Source of the DNA: Brevundimonas goettingensis
GTDB taxonomy: Bacteria > Pseudomonadota > Alphaproteobacteria > Caulobacterales > Caulobacteraceae
Assembly: GCF_017487405.1 (NCBI RefSeq)
Contig: NZ_CP062222.1
Location: 2,713,001-2,777,000 of the forward strand
DNA length: 64,000 nt
Reading direction: 5' to 3'
Below are positions 55,666-64,000 of this stretch, one piece after another. A program made the position numbers and the translations under genes. Numbering within the stretch: the first letter of the stretch is position 1; each line of letters begins with the position of its first letter. The notes beneath the pieces were generated by a model. It was not told the DNA's origin, did not search any database, and saw nothing but the letters and a program-made list of their open reading frames with translations.

Positions 55666-55865
55666 AGCGCGGCCATACGGAATCGCGATCGGCGGCGTTC
55701 GATTTTCCGAACCGGAGAAAGCTGGAGATCCGCGGGCCGGACACAGCACTGGGCCGGACAGCAGCGGCGTTCGCTGAAGGTCCCGACCCGGTTCATCATG
55801 GGCCGGGAGCCGGACCCCCACCCTGCTCGCTCGAGCGTCGCGAGGCGCGTGAATGGAGGATTGCA

Positions 55866-56168
55866 ATGCCGCGTGGAGACAAGTCGGCCTATACCGACAA
55901 ACAGGAACGAAAAGCCGACCACATCGCCGAAGGCTATGAGAAACGAGGCGTGTCGGACAAGGAGGCCGAGCGTCGCGCGTGGGCGACGGTGAACAAGGAT
56001 GATGGGGGCGGAAAAAAATCGGGCTCGGGACGCGGCAAGCACACCAGCCAACCTGCCGCCCACGAGGGAGGGCGCAAGGGCGGCGCAGCGTCTACGTCGC
56101 GCTCGGCGGCCGACAAATCCGCCGCCGCGAAGAAAGGCTGGGAGACGCGGCGCAAGCGATCGGGCTGA
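55866..56168 (+). CDS. KGG/ChaB-like small basic stress protein
   Basis: 100 residues: MPRGDKSAYTDKQERKADHI, GVSDKEAERRAWATVNK, then a Gly/Ser/Lys-rich tail with HEGGRKGGAAS and KKGWETRRKR. It matches the small proteins labelled plasmid-stabilisation or KGG-type in alphaproteobacteria, intrinsically disordered at the C-terminus. A strong GGAGG site precedes the ATG. Stress protection is inferred from family and neighbours. Confidence 0.82.
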   Translation: MPRGDKSAYTDKQERKADHIAEGYEKRGVSDKEAERRAWATVNKDDGGGKKSGSGRGKHTSQPAAHEGGRKGGAASTSRSAADKSAAAKKGWETRRKRSG

Positions 56169-56345
56169 CGCCTCGCCAGCTGCCCTGGCGCGGGACATTC
56201 ACGAGCGCTGGGCCTGCAGGCGAAAACCGGCACTGGGAAAACCGGATCCTCGACCGGCGGCCACTCTCGGCGCGACGCCTTGCCGACTGGACGTCCTGAG
56301 CGCCGGCGCCCCCGGTGAAGGATCAGCGAAAAGCGGAGCGGATCG

Positions 56346-57515
56346 TTAGCTGCGCGATAAATCGAAGGATGATGGGAAGGGGTCGGTCTGCGGCCCTTGA
56401 AGCCTTTCCGCGAAACTGCGGATCGCGAGGTTATAAAGCTCTGCGCGCTCGAGGAAGCCCATGTGGTTGACGCCGTCGATGATTTCGACGCTGCCCGATC
56501 CCTCCCGTGCAATGCGTTCGCTAGCCTCGGCCTTGGTAATCACATCGGCGGAACCGCCCAGCACGAGAAGCGGGATGTCCAGCGTCGCCAGGGCGCCGGC
56601 GGCGTCCCAGTCGAACATGGCGAGGTTGCCCCTGGCCTGAACGCCGGGCGCGTTGCGTGTGGTCAACAGGGTCGTGTGCTCAAGCTGGCTGCGTGTTACG
56701 AAGCGGCCAAAGCCGAAGCGGTTGGCGATATGGGCCGCCCCGCTGAGATAGCTTTGCCAGGCGCCCAGCCAGAAAAGGGCTTGAAGCCAGGTCATCAAAT
56801 GAAAGACCGGTTCCAGGACGGGTTTACGGAGGGCCGTCAACGCCTTCGAGAAGATCATGGTCCGAAGCGGGTTTGTGTAGGTGGTATTGATCAGGACGAT
56901 GCCCGCCACCCGTTTGCGGACGAAGTCCGGCGCGTCACGCACCAGCGTCTGGATCGTCATACCTCCGATGCTGTGACCCACAAGGATGACCCGCGTCTCG
57001 CCGACGTGATCGATTACCGCTCGCAGGTCCTCGGCGAAGGCTGGCAGGGTCACCCCGGAAGGTCCGACCTTCGAACGGCCGAGACCGGGAAGATCCCACA
57101 ACACCAGCCGATGGTCCTCGCCCAGGTCTCGCGACGCATAGTCCCAGATCGTACTGTCGAGGCCCCACCCATGCGTCAGGATGATCGGAAGGCCGCCGCC
57201 GCCGCCCCGCGTCTCGACCCAGAGCTCAGCGTCGGAGCCCGCGACGCGCACACCGGCCTCGCGTCGAGGACGCGATGGATCGGTATCGCCGCGGGCCAAG
57301 AACAATGTCGCCGGAAGCCGGCCGAGGAAGGACCAGGTCAGAAGGCCGAGACCGGTCCACAGCCGCCAATCGTCCCGCACGAATATCAGACCTCGACCGT
57401 CCCCCGCCGGCGCCAGCCGGCCGCCCCACCACGACCAGATCAACCACCCGGCCAAAGCCAAGACCAAAAGCGAGATCAGGCCGAAGACGGTTTTCAGGAC
57501 AGGGACGAGGGGCAT
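56346..57515 (-). CDS. alpha/beta hydrolase with N-terminal membrane segments
   Basis: 389 residues from ATG 57515 (AAGGAG upstream). Two N-terminal hydrophobic segments (VFGLISLLVLALAGWLIWSWW; LWTGLGLLTWSFLG) precede the hydrolase domain, which has HGWGLD (oxyanion region), nucleophile elbow GHSIGG, acid in LLVLGGSADVIT and His in GVNHMGF. A membrane-attached esterase or lipase is likely; substrate unknown. It has its own GGAAC-type promoter. Confidence 0.88.
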   Translation of the reverse strand: MPLVPVLKTVFGLISLLVLALAGWLIWSWWGGRLAPAGDGRGLIFVRDDWRLWTGLGLLTWSFLGRLPATLFLARGDTDPSRPRREAGVRVAGSDAELWVETRGGGGGLPIILTHGWGLDSTIWDYASRDLGEDHRLVLWDLPGLGRSKVGPSGVTLPAFAEDLRAVIDHVGETRVILVGHSIGGMTIQTLVRDAPDFVRKRVAGIVLINTTYTNPLRTMIFSKALTALRKPVLEPVFHLMTWLQALFWLGAWQSYLSGAAHIANRFGFGRFVTRSQLEHTTLLTTRNAPGVQARGNLAMFDWDAAGALATLDIPLLVLGGSADVITKAEASERIAREGSGSVEIIDGVNHMGFLERAELYNLAIRSFAERLQGPQTDPFPSSFDLSRS

Positions 57516-57539
57516 CACGACTCCTTGGGATGGCAATCC

Positions 57540-57564
57540 AATCCTGTCCGCCCCCCGTTGTTCC
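57540..57564 (-). promoter_or_regulatory. EcfG-like promoter for the alpha/beta hydrolase gene
   Basis: GGAAC at 57560-57564 (minus), 16-base spacer, GATT at 57540-57543. Confidence 0.4.
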
Positions 57565-57614
57565 CGAAATTTTGCGAAGGATTACAATGTCGTGCACCTG
57601 ACACACCAGAGGGG

Positions 57615-58556
57615 TCAGCCACACTTTTGAACCCTCGCATCGGCCTTACGGGTCGTGACGGGTCTAAGTTCCGCGCCTATTGATCCCACACAGGCCGGCC
57701 GGTTCCAGGCGGCGCAGGCGCGCTTCATTCCGTCAGTATCAAACGGCATGACGATGCGGCCGTCCCGGGTCACACAGATCAAACCCCCGTCGCCACCGCG
57801 GGCGCGGACCGTGTCCAGCACGGCCAAAGCGGCCTCATCCAGGCCCTGGCCGCCGTATTTCAGCCGGGCGGCGAGATCCGCAGCCGCGTTCGCACGGATG
57901 AAGGCTTCTCCTTCGCCCGTGCACGACACTGCAATCGATCCGTCGGCCCAGGTCCCGGCCCCGATCAGAGGGCTATCACCGACCCGGCCAGACAGCGCGC
58001 CGTAGGTCCCTCCCGTGGACGTGGCAGCGGCCAGACGACCGTCCTGATCCAGCGCGACGGCGCCGACGGTCCCGTGCCCGTCCGCAAGGTCATCAGGATC
58101 GAACCCGTCAGGCGTCGTCAACCACAAGGTCAAGTCCGTCACGCGCTCGCAGCCCACATCGGAGGCGAAGGTCTGGGCCCCCTGCCCGACAAGGAGAACT
58201 GGAGATCCGCGATCCAGCAGTCGTCGGGCGACGCGGACAGGGGAAGCCATCCCTTGAAGCGCCGCCACCGCGCCCGCCCTTCCCCCATGACCGTCCATCA
58301 GGCTGGCGTCGAACTCGACCTGGCCGAGGGCGTTGGGCGCGGAGCCTCGACCCGCGACGAACAGTCCAGAGGCCTCCATCTCGGCCGTGAGATCCTCCAC
58401 GACGTCGAGAGCCGGCTGACCCCTCCGCAGACGGGCCGCGCCTTGTTCTACAAGTTCGGCCAGACAAGCCTCGGCCCTGCCGTAGTCGCGGCCCACTTTG
58501 ACCCCGGCGCCCCCATGCAGCGCCAGCGCCCAACGAGGCGCCCCTTCGTCAGTCAT
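57615..58556 (-). CDS. iaaA: isoaspartyl peptidase / L-asparaginase (Ntn hydrolase)
   Basis: 313 residues. The self-cleaving nucleophile is Thr163 in [23 protein letters not shown] opens the family and [20 protein letters not shown] follows the nucleophile. It splits beta-Asp-Arg dipeptides, the product of cyanophycinase. It starts 43 bases after cphB on the same strand, completing a cyanophycin degradation route. Confidence 0.92.
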   Translation of the reverse strand: MTDEGAPRWALALHGGAGVKVGRDYGRAEACLAELVEQGAARLRRGQPALDVVEDLTAEMEASGLFVAGRGSAPNALGQVEFDASLMDGHGGRAGAVAALQGMASPVRVARRLLDRGSPVLLVGQGAQTFASDVGCERVTDLTLWLTTPDGFDPDDLADGHGTVGAVALDQDGRLAAATSTGGTYGALSGRVGDSPLIGAGTWADGSIAVSCTGEGEAFIRANAAADLAARLKYGGQGLDEAALAVLDTVRARGGDGGLICVTRDGRIVMPFDTDGMKRACAAWNRPACVGSIGAELRPVTTRKADARVQKCG

Positions 58557-58599
58557 CTCCGTATCACCCTCCAGCGACGGCTTGCTGCTTTACGCCGCA

Positions 58600-59430
58600 T
58601 CAAGACCCTGTCTTTGGCGGTCGCGCCCCATGGTCGTCCTGGCCGGGCGAGGGGCGTCGCGCATCCAGATCAAAACGGTCTCCACTTGACAGGACGTGCA
58701 TCCGCACATCAAACATCGACAAGGCGCGATCCGAGCGGGCCTCGGCGATATTGGAGTGGGTCGCGGTCTCTCCATCCACGACGTAGGCCGCGCCGCTGCC
58801 CAGGACCCGCAGTCGCCGCCCCTCCACCACTACGGCCGTATTTTCGTCGATCCCGATCCCGAGAAGGCGGGGATTGTGCGCAACCGCGCCAAGAAGACGT
58901 CCATATCGCCCCCGCTCCGCGAAATGCTGGTCGATGATCACGTCCCTGACCAGACCCAGCCCGGGCGCCATGTGAAGTTCGCCGATCCTGTAGGACTCCG
59001 AACTCGCGCCCTTGACCAGCATGGTCTCGCTCATCACCGAGGCGCCGGCGGAAGTTCCGGCGATCACCGCGCCTGATGCATGCATCTCCCGGATTCGACG
59101 TTCGACCGGCGTGTCGCCGATCTGGCTCGAAATCCGCAGTTGGTCGCCGCCGCTGAAGAAGATCCCCCCTGCGTTTTCCAGGATCGCCAACGCTGCTTCC
59201 GACTGGCTCTCGGAGCGCTCCTCGACGTAAAGTTCGACGAGTTCACCGACACCGAGACCTTCAAAGCCCTTTCGGTAGCTTTCAAAATACCCTTCAGGTT
59301 CATGGGAGGCGACGGTCGCGATCACGAGCTTCCGGCCCTGTACCCGCTCTGCGACGGCCTTGAGAATAACCCGCTCGCCTTCCTTGTCCTCGTGGCCGCC
59401 TATGATGATGAGGGGACCGGCGTCAGCCAT
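58600..59430 (-). CDS. cphB: cyanophycinase
   Basis: 276 residues of peptidase family S51. The nucleophilic Ser127 lies in AGTSAGASVMSETM; GGIFFSGGDQLRI and IIDQHFAERGRYGRL are also diagnostic. It hydrolyses cyanophycin to beta-Asp-Arg dipeptides. ATG 59430 overlaps the cphA end by eight bases, so synthesis and breakdown enzymes are translationally linked. Confidence 0.93.
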   Translation of the reverse strand: MADAGPLIIIGGHEDKEGERVILKAVAERVQGRKLVIATVASHEPEGYFESYRKGFEGLGVGELVELYVEERSESQSEAALAILENAGGIFFSGGDQLRISSQIGDTPVERRIREMHASGAVIAGTSAGASVMSETMLVKGASSESYRIGELHMAPGLGLVRDVIIDQHFAERGRYGRLLGAVAHNPRLLGIGIDENTAVVVEGRRLRVLGSGAAYVVDGETATHSNIAEARSDRALSMFDVRMHVLSSGDRFDLDARRPSPGQDDHGARPPKTGS

Positions 59431-62188
59431 GGGCGGGTTCCAGTATCGCATAGGCCGGTGGCGGAGCATCCGGCGTTTCCGGGGAGTAATCGAGCACCTG
59501 TCGCCAGACGGAATCGATGCGGGTGGGCGTCAGGACAACCATGTCGCCGGGACGGGCCATGCGCAGACATTCCAGCACAGCCTCCTCCTCGCGCACCACG
59601 CCGCGGATACGGTCCGGGGCGCAGCCAGCTTCCAGCGCACCTTCGGTCAGCAGTCGAATGACCTCCCCCGTCGGTCGACCCCGGTTGTCGGGCGTCTCAC
59701 GAAACACGAGGTCGTCGAAATATTCGGCGCCGATGCCGCCCATCGCGAGAATCTCTTCGTTGCGTCGGTCCCCCGGGACGCTGAGCATGGCGATGGTGCG
59801 CCCCGTCTCGGGCCGGGCGGCCTGAATAAGCCGGCCCAGAGCGCGCAAGCCCTCGGGGTTGTGGGCATAATCCATGATGATCCTTACGCCATGGGCGTCA
59901 TGAACGTTCAATCGTCCAGGGTTCTGCTCATAGGTCGAGGCGAAGCCGCCGAGCGCTTCGGCGATCCGATCGGGTTCGACGCCGGCGCCGTAGGCCATGG
60001 CCGCCGCCGCGAGCGCGTTCGCGACGTTGAAAGCGGCATGTCCGCCCAAGGTTGCAGGGATGTCCGCAGCGCGACACACCCGGCGAGACTGTCCGTCGTC
60101 ATACAAGGTCAACCAGCCGTCGGCGGGATCGTAAAGGGCCGCCAGCCCCCTGTCGGCGATATGCCTGCGCACAAAGCCCGGCAGTTCAGCGCCGCCCCGC
60201 ATGGAGAACCAGCAGACACGACCGCCGGCGTGACGAGCCATCCGGACCGTAAGCCGGTCGTCTGCATTGAGAACGCTGACGCCGCGGCGCGACACCGTCT
60301 CCGTCACCACCGATTTTACCGACGCGAGATCTTCAAGGGTGTCGATTCCCTTGAGACCCAGATGATCGGGTTGGACGTTCAGGACGGCGCCCACGTCGCA
60401 ACGGTCGAATGCCAGACCTTCGCGAAGAATCCCGCCCCGGGCGCACTCCAGGACCGCGACCTCCACGGTGGGATCGCGCAAGACGAGCCGCGCGCTCTTG
60501 GGGCCGCTGGCGTCACCGGCATAAACGCGCTCGTTTCCGATGTAGACGCCGCTCGTATTGGTCAGCCCGACGGTCTTTCCCTCGCACTGGAAGATCCGGA
60601 AGAGCATTCGGCCCACCGTCGATTTGCCGTTGGTGCCGGTCACGGCGAGGACCGGAATGCGGGCGCGCGAGCCGGTCGGATACATCATCCTGACGATCGG
60701 TTCGGCTACGTCGCGCGGCTCCCCTTCAGACGGGTCCAGATGCATGCGCAGACCCGGGGCGGCGTTCACCTCGACGATTCCTCCGCCCGTCGCGCGAACA
60801 GACTGTGTGATGTCGGGCGCGAGAAGATCGATACCCGCCACGTCGAGCCCCACGGCCAGGGCGGCGCGTCGCGCGATCGAGGCGTTGTCAGGGTGGATGT
60901 CGTCGGTGCGGTCGACCGCGGTTCCCCCTGATGACAGATTGGCCGTGGTGCGCAGAGTGACGAAGCGACCCGCCTCTGGAATGCTGTTCGCATCGAGGCC
61001 CTGCCGCGCCAGCACGTCGCGGGCCGCAGCATCGTCGATACGGATCCTGGTCAGCACGTTTTCGTGGCCATCGCCGCGTCTCGGGTCGGCATTGACCGCC
61101 TCGACAAGGGCCATGACCGAGCGCCGGCCATCACCGATCACATGCGCCGGCACACGTTCGGCGACGGCGACGACCTTTCCATCGACCACCAGCACCCTGT
61201 GGTCGCGCCCGGGAAGCTGTTCTTCGAGAATGACGCTGCGACTATGCATGGCTGCGAGATCGAACGCGGCGCGGATGGCGTCCGCCTCGACCAGACCTGT
61301 GGTCACGCCGCGTCCGTGGTTGCCGTCGAGGGGCTTGACGACGAGAGGAGGCTTGAGCCGGGCGGCGGCCTCAACGGCCTCGTCAGCCGTCCGTATGACG
61401 ACGCCGCGGGCGACCGGGCAGCCGATCGCTTCAAGCAGGGCCTTCGCCTGGGCCTTGTCTCCGGCCAATTCGGCCGCCACCAGGCCTGTCCGGTCCGTAA
61501 CGCTCGCCCGCAGCCGACGCTGGTTTGCGCCCTGACCCAGCTGGATCAGGCTTTGTCCGTTCAGTCGCGCGATGGGAATGCCGCGCCGGCGCGCCGCGTT
61601 GACAAGCGCCTGGGTGCTGGGTCCCAGCGCGCCTCGCCGCACCGAGGCGCGCAGGACCGGCAAGGCCGCCTCCACAGTCGCGATCTGCGAAACGTCTGTC
61701 TCGGGACCAGGCGAAGCCAGCCGGTCAAACCCGCGATGGCCGCGCAGGGTCTCAGGCAGAAGTCTGTCCAGGATCTGAAACGCCAGCCGCCCTGCAAGAA
61801 GCCCCGTCTGCTCGTCCGCATAGGCGAACATCACGTTGTACACCCCCGGCCGTCCTTTGACGGAGCGCGTCTTGCCGCGGGTGGCCCTGCCGCCGGCCTG
61901 GGTTTGCAACTCGAGCGCCACGTGCTCTGCGATGTGCCCGAACCAGGTGCCCGCCTCGAGCCGCCGAACGAATCCTCCAGGCTCTCCATAACAGCAACCG
62001 TGGCGGGCGAGCCCCGGGAGGGCAGTCAGCAAGGCAGCGTTAAAGCCCTCCAGGCGGTCGCTCGGCCAGGCTTCGAGACGGCCGAGATCGACCTGGAGCC
62101 GCACCATGGGCCTCTGCCCGTAACGGTGCGGTCCACGGTATACGCCCCACTCCAGCAGTTGAAGATCCGCGTTTGCCTCCGCCGTCAC
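59423..62188 (-). CDS. cphA: cyanophycin synthetase
   Basis: 921 residues, normal for CphA. The N-terminal domain (LQLLEWGVYRGPHRYGQRP) precedes an ATP-grasp domain (about 210-480; VVKPLDGNHGRGVTTGLV) that adds aspartate. The C-terminal Mur-ligase-like domain, with P-loop VTGTNGKSTVGRM near residue 515, adds arginine to the aspartate side chain. The product is the nitrogen-storage polymer multi-L-arginyl-poly-aspartate. Its ATG overlaps the stop of the small gene upstream (ATGA). Confidence 0.96.
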   Translation of the reverse strand: MTAEANADLQLLEWGVYRGPHRYGQRPMVRLQVDLGRLEAWPSDRLEGFNAALLTALPGLARHGCCYGEPGGFVRRLEAGTWFGHIAEHVALELQTQAGGRATRGKTRSVKGRPGVYNVMFAYADEQTGLLAGRLAFQILDRLLPETLRGHRGFDRLASPGPETDVSQIATVEAALPVLRASVRRGALGPSTQALVNAARRRGIPIARLNGQSLIQLGQGANQRRLRASVTDRTGLVAAELAGDKAQAKALLEAIGCPVARGVVIRTADEAVEAAARLKPPLVVKPLDGNHGRGVTTGLVEADAIRAAFDLAAMHSRSVILEEQLPGRDHRVLVVDGKVVAVAERVPAHVIGDGRRSVMALVEAVNADPRRGDGHENVLTRIRIDDAAARDVLARQGLDANSIPEAGRFVTLRTTANLSSGGTAVDRTDDIHPDNASIARRAALAVGLDVAGIDLLAPDITQSVRATGGGIVEVNAAPGLRMHLDPSEGEPRDVAEPIVRMMYPTGSRARIPVLAVTGTNGKSTVGRMLFRIFQCEGKTVGLTNTSGVYIGNERVYAGDASGPKSARLVLRDPTVEVAVLECARGGILREGLAFDRCDVGAVLNVQPDHLGLKGIDTLEDLASVKSVVTETVSRRGVSVLNADDRLTVRMARHAGGRVCWFSMRGGAELPGFVRRHIADRGLAALYDPADGWLTLYDDGQSRRVCRAADIPATLGGHAAFNVANALAAAAMAYGAGVEPDRIAEALGGFASTYEQNPGRLNVHDAHGVRIIMDYAHNPEGLRALGRLIQAARPETGRTIAMLSVPGDRRNEEILAMGGIGAEYFDDLVFRETPDNRGRPTGEVIRLLTEGALEAGCAPDRIRGVVREEEAVLECLRMARPGDMVVLTPTRIDSVWRQVLDYSPETPDAPPPAYAILEPAHG

Positions 62189-62376
62189 GCCGCCAGGCTC
62201 CGCGCCGCGCCCGTCGTCATGCCGCGCGCAATCGCGCGCACCACGAGAGCTGCCGCCAGAGCGCGCGTTGGGGCGACGTCGGCGATCAGGATCTGGCCGC
62301 TTTCACGGTCCGTCAGGCGCCATGCCCAGCCACCGTCGGCGGCGGTGATGGACCAGTTGCATCCGGTCTCGGTCAT
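62185..62376 (-). CDS. 63-residue protein coupled to cphA
   Basis: ATG 62376 has GGAGG upstream, and its stop overlaps the cphA ATG by 4 bases. MTETGCNWSITAADGGWAWR, RESGQILIADVAPTRALAAALVV: a compact alpha/beta-like small protein, no signal, no known family. As first gene of the cyanophycin operon it could affect CphA or serve as a coupling leader; both are inference. Confidence 0.65.
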   Translation of the reverse strand: MTETGCNWSITAADGGWAWRLTDRESGQILIADVAPTRALAAALVVRAIARGMTTGAARSLAA

Positions 62377-62403
62377 TGAATTTCCTCCGTGCGGGAGACT
62401 TCA

Positions 62404-62428
62404 AACCCAGAGGGATCACGTGAGTTCC
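62404..62428 (-). promoter_or_regulatory. EcfG-like promoter for the cyanophycin operon
   Basis: GGAAC at 62424-62428 (minus), 16-base spacer, GGTT at 62404-62407; ribosome site GGAGG and ATG 62376 follow. Confidence 0.5.
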
Positions 62429-62478
62429 TGAGTCCTGAACCCGACGCATCGTCCGACACGACGCCAGAACCTCGACGT

Positions 62479-62504
62479 GGAACCGCGTTTGGTGCGCAGG
62501 CGTA
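62479..62504 (+). promoter_or_regulatory. weaker EcfG-like promoter for the iron-protein gene
   Basis: GGAAC at 62479-62483 with a 17-base spacer to CGTA at 62501-62504, divergent from the cyanophycin promoter. Confidence 0.35.
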
Positions 62505-62534
62505 TTCGCTGTCCGCAAGCGTCCCGGAGTTCCC

Positions 62535-63449
62535 ATGATTACGCCCTTCCACAGCGGTCAGCCCGCCACCCGGTTTTCCGACCCGGCCGCGTTCCATCAG
62601 CGCCTCGCCCGCTGGAACAACCGGCGACTGGCGCCGGGCGTTCCCACCGACGACTGGCGTGTCCAGGCTGCGGAGGATGCGGACATGACCCTGCTGGAAG
62701 GCGGGTTCGTTGAACGCGCCCGCGCCGAGATTTCGGCAATGGTCAGCAACCTCCCGATGGACGTCGAGGGCTTTATCGCCTGGTTCGAAGCCTTAAAGGG
62801 AACGGGCCCCGGCGAGGGCGATCCCCTGTTCCCATGGCTGGCGGAGACCGCGAACCTTGAGCAGATGCGCTGGTTCCTGCTGCAGGAAGTCGCGGGCGAA
62901 GCCGGGTTCGAGGATCTCGTGGCGATGGCCCAGGTCAAGATGCCGACGCGCCCGAAACTCGAGCTGGCCCGAAACTACTGGGACGAGATGGGCCGGGGAT
63001 CCGAGGGCGGCATGCACGGACCGATGTTGCAACGGCTCGCCGATGCTCTCGACCTCAAACCGACCATTGAGGAAACGGTCTGGCCGTCCCTGGCGCTGGG
63101 CAACACGCTCGTCGCCTTCTCCACAAGCCGACGATACGCCTTTCACGCCTTGGGCGCGCTGGGCGCTGTCGAGCTGACAGCCCCCTGGCGCGCCGGCCAC
63201 GTCGCAGCTGGGCTCAAACGTCTCGGCGTCGGATCCGAGCGGAAGTATTTCGCCCTCCATGCGACCCTCGATGTCGAACATTCCCGAACCTGGAACGAGG
63301 AGGTCCTGCGGCCATTGGCGGCGGAGTATCCGGACTGCATCCGCAGTCTCGCCGAAGGCGCGGTCATGCGCCTGGCTGCGGGCGCGCGTTGCTACGAATC
63401 CTACCGTGCTCATCTCTGGGAAACGACGCCGCTGCTGCGGTCAGCATGA
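62535..63449 (+). CDS. iron-containing redox enzyme, heme-oxygenase-like fold
   Basis: 304 residues, all helical. Candidate metal ligands are spread over the helices: EQMRWFLLQEVAGEAGFEDL, ARNYWDEMGRGSEGGMHGPM, FALHATLDVEHSRTWNEE. This matches the iron-containing redox (pfam14518-like) or heme-oxygenase-like di-iron oxidase group. GGAG precedes the ATG. It overlaps the following methyltransferase gene as ATGA, implying a joint biosynthetic role. Substrate unknown. Confidence 0.8.
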   Translation: MITPFHSGQPATRFSDPAAFHQRLARWNNRRLAPGVPTDDWRVQAAEDADMTLLEGGFVERARAEISAMVSNLPMDVEGFIAWFEALKGTGPGEGDPLFPWLAETANLEQMRWFLLQEVAGEAGFEDLVAMAQVKMPTRPKLELARNYWDEMGRGSEGGMHGPMLQRLADALDLKPTIEETVWPSLALGNTLVAFSTSRRYAFHALGALGAVELTAPWRAGHVAAGLKRLGVGSERKYFALHATLDVEHSRTWNEEVLRPLAAEYPDCIRSLAEGAVMRLAAGARCYESYRAHLWETTPLLRSA

Positions 63450-64000
63450 TCGCCGCGATCGGGTCCCGGCCGCCGGCTGACGCGGCCCTGCTCGACCTTC
63501 TCGCCGCCCTCAAGGCCGTCCGGTACGCCTTTGTCACCCCGACGCCCGCCACCCACGCCCTGGTCCGCCAGCGCTCGGCGGCGGCGGACGCGGATATTTT
63601 GCGTGACGTGTTCGGCTGGTGCCGCCCGTTCCGGCTGGATCAGCTTCCTGGGACGTTTGCGACACTGATGCGCACCGCCGGCGTGCTGGTCGAAGACGGA
63701 GGCGGGTATCGCAGTACGGTTCGGGTCAGCACCCTGGCGGATAGATCGTTTCTTCACTCGGCACCGACCCGGGACAACGACGCAGTTTTTCTCGGTCCTG
63801 ACAGCTACCGGTTCACACGGTTCCTGACATCCGCTCTCCGCAGGGGCGGGAGCGTCTCTCGGGCGCTCGACCTGGGAACCGGCGCAGGGGCGGGAGCCCT
63901 GACCCTCAAGGCCATTCTCCCCGACAGCGAGGTCCATGCATCGGATATCAACCCCGCAGCGCTACGGTTCGCCGCACTGAACGCCGCCGCAGCCGGGCTC
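63446..64000 (+). CDS. class I SAM-dependent methyltransferase, 3' end outside window
   Basis: The first 185 residues are visible. A helical N-terminal region of about 145 residues is followed by the SAM-binding motif ALDLGTGAGAGALTL and the acidic motif II EVHASDINPAALRFAALNA, resembling the PrmC/HemK type. The ATG overlaps the iron-protein stop. The frame is open at the window edge, so the catalytic (N/D)PPY motif cannot be seen. Confidence 0.85.
   Translation, partial: MIAAIGSRPPADAALLDLLAALKAVRYAFVTPTPATHALVRQRSAAADADILRDVFGWCRPFRLDQLPGTFATLMRTAGVLVEDGGGYRSTVRVSTLADRSFLHSAPTRDNDAVFLGPDSYRFTRFLTSALRRGGSVSRALDLGTGAGAGALTLKAILPDSEVHASDINPAALRFAALNAAAAGL

Noticed and set aside
62535..63449. 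Identifying the iron protein as the heme oxygenase that supplies biliverdin to the phytochrome
   Set aside because: It is 23 kb away, has iron-redox-enzyme-like rather than BphO-like motifs, and is coupled to a methyltransferase.

Overview
The window is high-GC DNA (mostly about 65-70% G+C by eye) from an alphaproteobacterium. Gene content and protein style (DUF2092, DUF4136, DUF6894, HWE-type histidine kinase, TonB receptors, EcfG-type promoters) suggest Caulobacterales, most like Brevundimonas or a close relative. The genus is inferred from sequence style, not from a search. No tRNA, rRNA, CRISPR array or intact transposase was seen.

Layout. (1) 1-2.7 kb: the 3' end of uvrB, then a lower-GC overlapping gene pair (FRG domain plus DUF262) that looks like a small imported defence-type module. 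(2) 2.7-15.3 kb: a frameshifted small gene and a nested inverted-repeat element, then envelope and secreted functions. These are a lipoprotein/membrane-protein pair, a sulfatase bracketed by two paralogous HAD phosphatases, a BamA/TamA-like outer-membrane protein, a DUF4136-DUF2092-Gly-rich gene set, two predicted outer-membrane proteins and an SBF-type transporter. (3) 15.4-32.4 kb: a TonB-dependent receptor and a metabolic block. mmsA, an acyl-CoA dehydrogenase and mmsB carry out late valine steps to propionyl-CoA. pccB, a small unknown gene, pccA, mutA, mutB and mce then convert propionyl-CoA to succinyl-CoA. TetR and LysR regulators are adjacent. (4) 33-57.5 kb: a dense stress block. It holds DNA repair (Mpg glycosylase, LigC-type ligase), NAD(P)H-hydrate repair, catalase HPII with a hemerythrin protein, KGG, DUF3606 and CsbD small proteins, DUF4142, DUF421, DUF6766, a GH65-like enzyme, a bacteriophytochrome HWE kinase with fused receiver, a Crp-type regulator, dehydrogenases and several small unknown proteins. 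(5) 57.6-64 kb: a cyanophycin operon (a small coupled gene, cphA, cphB, isoaspartyl dipeptidase). It is divergent from a heme-oxygenase-like iron protein and a truncated SAM methyltransferase.

How it works together. The strongest new observation is a recurring promoter, GGAAC-N16-nnTT (two copies are exactly GGAAC-N16-CGTT). It lies before eleven transcription units between 39.8 and 62.4 kb, with a weaker N17 copy before a twelfth. This is the established signature of the alphaproteobacterial general-stress sigma factor EcfG. It would place the small unknown proteins, LigC, CsbD, DUF421-DUF6766-GH65, SRPBCC-ADH-SDR and the cyanophycin operon in one regulon. The motif also settles several uncertain starts. 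Three genes have their ATG exactly 8 bases after the -10 element, which implies leaderless mRNAs.

Limits: everything was read by eye. Domain names rest on motif recognition, and the starts given are judged from ribosome binding sites, overlaps and promoters.
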